Below, one piece after another: positions 12,966 through 14,185 of a stretch of DNA of 14,185 nucleotides (the first letter of the stretch is position 1; the number at the start of each line of letters is the position of its first letter). The DNA comes from Halanaerobiales bacterium (GTDB taxonomy: Bacteria > Bacillota > Halanaerobiia > Halanaerobiales > M55B127): the NCBI GenBank assembly GCA_021736965.1, contig JAIPEV010000026.1:1-14185 (forward strand). The letters are read 5' to 3'. The notes beneath the pieces were generated by a model. That model was not told where the DNA came from, ran no database searches, and was given only the letters and a program-made list of their open reading frames with translations. A program made the translations under genes and the position numbers.

Positions 12966-12994
12966 TTGCATTATTTGGATCTTTATATTATAAT
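12966..12994 (+). promoter_or_regulatory. Promoter of the BMP-family gene
   Basis: TTGCAT (12966-12971), 17 bases, then a perfect TATAAT (12989-12994). Transcription should start near 13001, giving a leader of about 47 bases that ends in the AAAGGGGG ribosome site. It is a strong vegetative-type promoter with no obvious operator. Confidence 0.78.
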
Positions 12995-13047
12995 AATAAC
13001 ATAAACCTGATATAAACAGTCAGAATTAGAAAAAGGGGGTAATAAAT

Positions 13048-14064
13048 ATGTACAAAAATATAAATATAGGTGCTAATATGATTGTTTTAGTTCTAATAGG
13101 CGTTTTTTCAATCTTAACTATATTTACAGGAAGCATCTCTGCCCAGGATGAATACAAGATGGCTGCAGTTTTACCAGGTTCAATACAGGATGCTGACTGG
13201 AATACAATAGGTTACAATGCTTTACAAGAAGTTAATCAGAACCTTAAAATAGAAGTAGCTTACTCAGAACAAATAGCAGTACCAGATGTATCAAGAGTAA
13301 TAAGAGAATATATAGATTTAGGATATAATATCCTATGGATACATGGTACTCAGTTTAATAGTGCTGTTTTTGATTTAGCTGATCAATATAAAGATGTTGT
13401 ATTTATTATTGAACAAGATACACCCTTAGATGGTCAATACGATAATATCTTTAGGATTAAAAGAAATTACTATATAGGTCATTATGTTATCGGTGCACTA
13501 GCAAGTGAAGTTACAGAAACTAAAAATATAGGATTTGTTGGAGGCTTAGAAATATCATGGACTATTGGTGTAGTAAATGCTATTCAGCAGGCTATTGCAG
13601 AGCATAATCCAGATGTAGACTTTGACTATATATATGTTGGAAGTTTTAATGACCCCTTAAAAACAAAGCAAGCTACAGAGTCTTTGATTAATAAAGGTGT
13701 TGATATTATAATAAGTGGTGTCAACTTAGGAAACTATGGTATGTTTAGAGCAATTGAGGATAATAATAATCAAGTTTATGTTACAAGCTTGTATACGGAC
13801 AAATATGAACTATCACCTGAACATTTCTTGACTTCTGATATGTTTAACTATAATGATCTAATTATTAAGATAGTAAATGATATTGTAAATAATAATGTAA
13901 AAAGTGCTTTTTACAATATGAAGTATGGTCAAGATGAAGATCGTTATCTAAAATATCCTGTTATCAATGTTTCTACAGATATAAATCATTGGATAAAAGA
14001 AATTGCAGATAAAGTAGCAGAACAAGAAATAATAGTAGAAGAAAAACTAGATGAGATTAGATAA
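13048..14064 (+). CDS. BMP-family ABC transporter substrate-binding protein (PnrA/Med-like)
   Basis: This extracytoplasmic binding protein would feed an ABC importer; relatives bind purine nucleosides (PnrA/TmpC, BmpA) or other ligands. It has 338 residues. Residues 1-32 form an export signal with a hydrophobic core at 11-27, and SISA-QD looks like a signal peptidase I site. There is no cysteine anywhere, so no lipobox, unlike most Gram-positive members. The mature part begins YKMAAVLPGSIQDADWNTIGYNAL (from about 36), the BMP opening strand and helix where family members often have FND.SFNQ. It continues with ILWIHGTQFNSAVFDLA, the hinge region KNIGFVGGLEISWTIGVVNA, and VDIIISGVNLGNYGMFRAIED. 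Ligand residues diverge from PnrA, so the substrate is unproven. No permease or ATPase gene follows in the 121 bases left. Confidence 0.85.
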   Translation: MYKNINIGANMIVLVLIGVFSILTIFTGSISAQDEYKMAAVLPGSIQDADWNTIGYNALQEVNQNLKIEVAYSEQIAVPDVSRVIREYIDLGYNILWIHGTQFNSAVFDLADQYKDVVFIIEQDTPLDGQYDNIFRIKRNYYIGHYVIGALASEVTETKNIGFVGGLEISWTIGVVNAIQQAIAEHNPDVDFDYIYVGSFNDPLKTKQATESLINKGVDIIISGVNLGNYGMFRAIEDNNNQVYVTSLYTDKYELSPEHFLTSDMFNYNDLIIKIVNDIVNNNVKSAFYNMKYGQDEDRYLKYPVINVSTDINHWIKEIADKVAEQEIIVEEKLDEIR

Positions 14065-14134
14065 AATTAATGAAGGGGATTAATGATTGTGTAAAGTTTC
14101 GGTAGGAAGAAGGAATTCCAGACATAAATAAACA

Positions 14135-14175
14135 ATAGAGACCTCATAACCCAATCAAAGGAGTGAGATCTCTAT
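14135..14175. other. Long hairpin near the right edge
   Basis: ATAGAGA-C-CTCA (14135-14146) pairs with TGAG-A-TCTCTAT (14164-14175). This gives 11 pairs with one C/A mismatch and a 17-base loop, starting 70 bases after the BMP stop. No T run follows within the next ten bases. It may be a weak terminator, the first stem of a leader RNA of the next gene, or the end of a repeat. The window stops too soon to tell. Confidence 0.45.
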
Positions 14176-14185
14176 ATCAGATATT

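Noticed and set aside
14083..14094. Start of a next gene (ATG at 14083 after AAGGGG)
   Set aside because: The frame stops after three codons (ATG ATT GTG TAA).
1..14185. CRISPR array, tRNA/rRNA gene, insertion sequence or prophage genes
   Set aside because: None seen: no regularly spaced repeats, no TTCGA-type T-arm in a cloverleaf context, and no transposase or integrase motifs.

Overview
The window is AT-rich (roughly 30% G+C), densely coded DNA with strong Shine-Dalgarno sites (AAGGAGG, AAAGGGGG), sigma-A-type promoters and compact intrinsic terminators. This fits a low-GC, probably anaerobic, member of the Firmicutes (Bacillota). The separate DUF4040 subunit in the Mrp/Mbh antiporter, a fructokinase close (from memory) to that of Halothermothrix orenii, and a BMP-family binding protein without a lipobox would suit a halanaerobial-type, double-membrane Firmicute. 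That placement is inference, not proof.

Layout. Positions 1-1931 (minus strand) hold the promoter-proximal part of a cation/proton antiporter operon: mnhE, mnhF, mnhG, a stand-alone DUF4040 (MbhD-like) subunit, and an MbhE-MnhB fusion cut by the left edge. It is divergent from an arsR-type repressor gene (2118-2411), and the two genes have near-consensus promoters in the shared 186 bp. Next come a secreted 5'-nucleotidase with a C-terminal LysM domain (2753-4402) and a 438-bp gene-free gap. The gap holds a terminator, two hairpins and a dense, symmetric cluster of DnaA-box-like 9-mers, followed by a CTA-rich repeat and an AT-rich tract. An MscS channel gene (4841-5638) follows.

From 5667 to 10556 the genes run on the minus strand. 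A three-subunit molybdenum hydroxylase operon of the xanthine dehydrogenase family (large, FAD, 2Fe-2S) is followed by an MFS transporter gene. A divergent PfkB sugar kinase (probably fructokinase), a convergent TrmA/RlmD-type RNA uracil methyltransferase and a BMP-family substrate-binding protein complete the window.

How the genes may work together. The 5'-nucleotidase (nucleotide to nucleoside outside the cytoplasm), the BMP protein (often a nucleoside binder), the MFS transporter and the molybdenum hydroxylase (often purine oxidation) could form a loose nucleotide/purine scavenging neighbourhood. They lie in separate transcription units, and the hydroxylase substrate cannot be fixed from sequence. 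The antiporter, the MscS channel and the ArsR repressor suggest a second theme of ion and osmotic homeostasis.

The most unusual element is at about 4616-4790. It has seven DnaA-box-like sequences, three facing one way and four the other, arranged as nested inverted repeats. Next to it is a DnaA-trio-like CTA repeat and an AT-rich stretch. This looks like an origin-type or DnaA-binding regulatory element, although no dnaA or dnaN gene is in the window.
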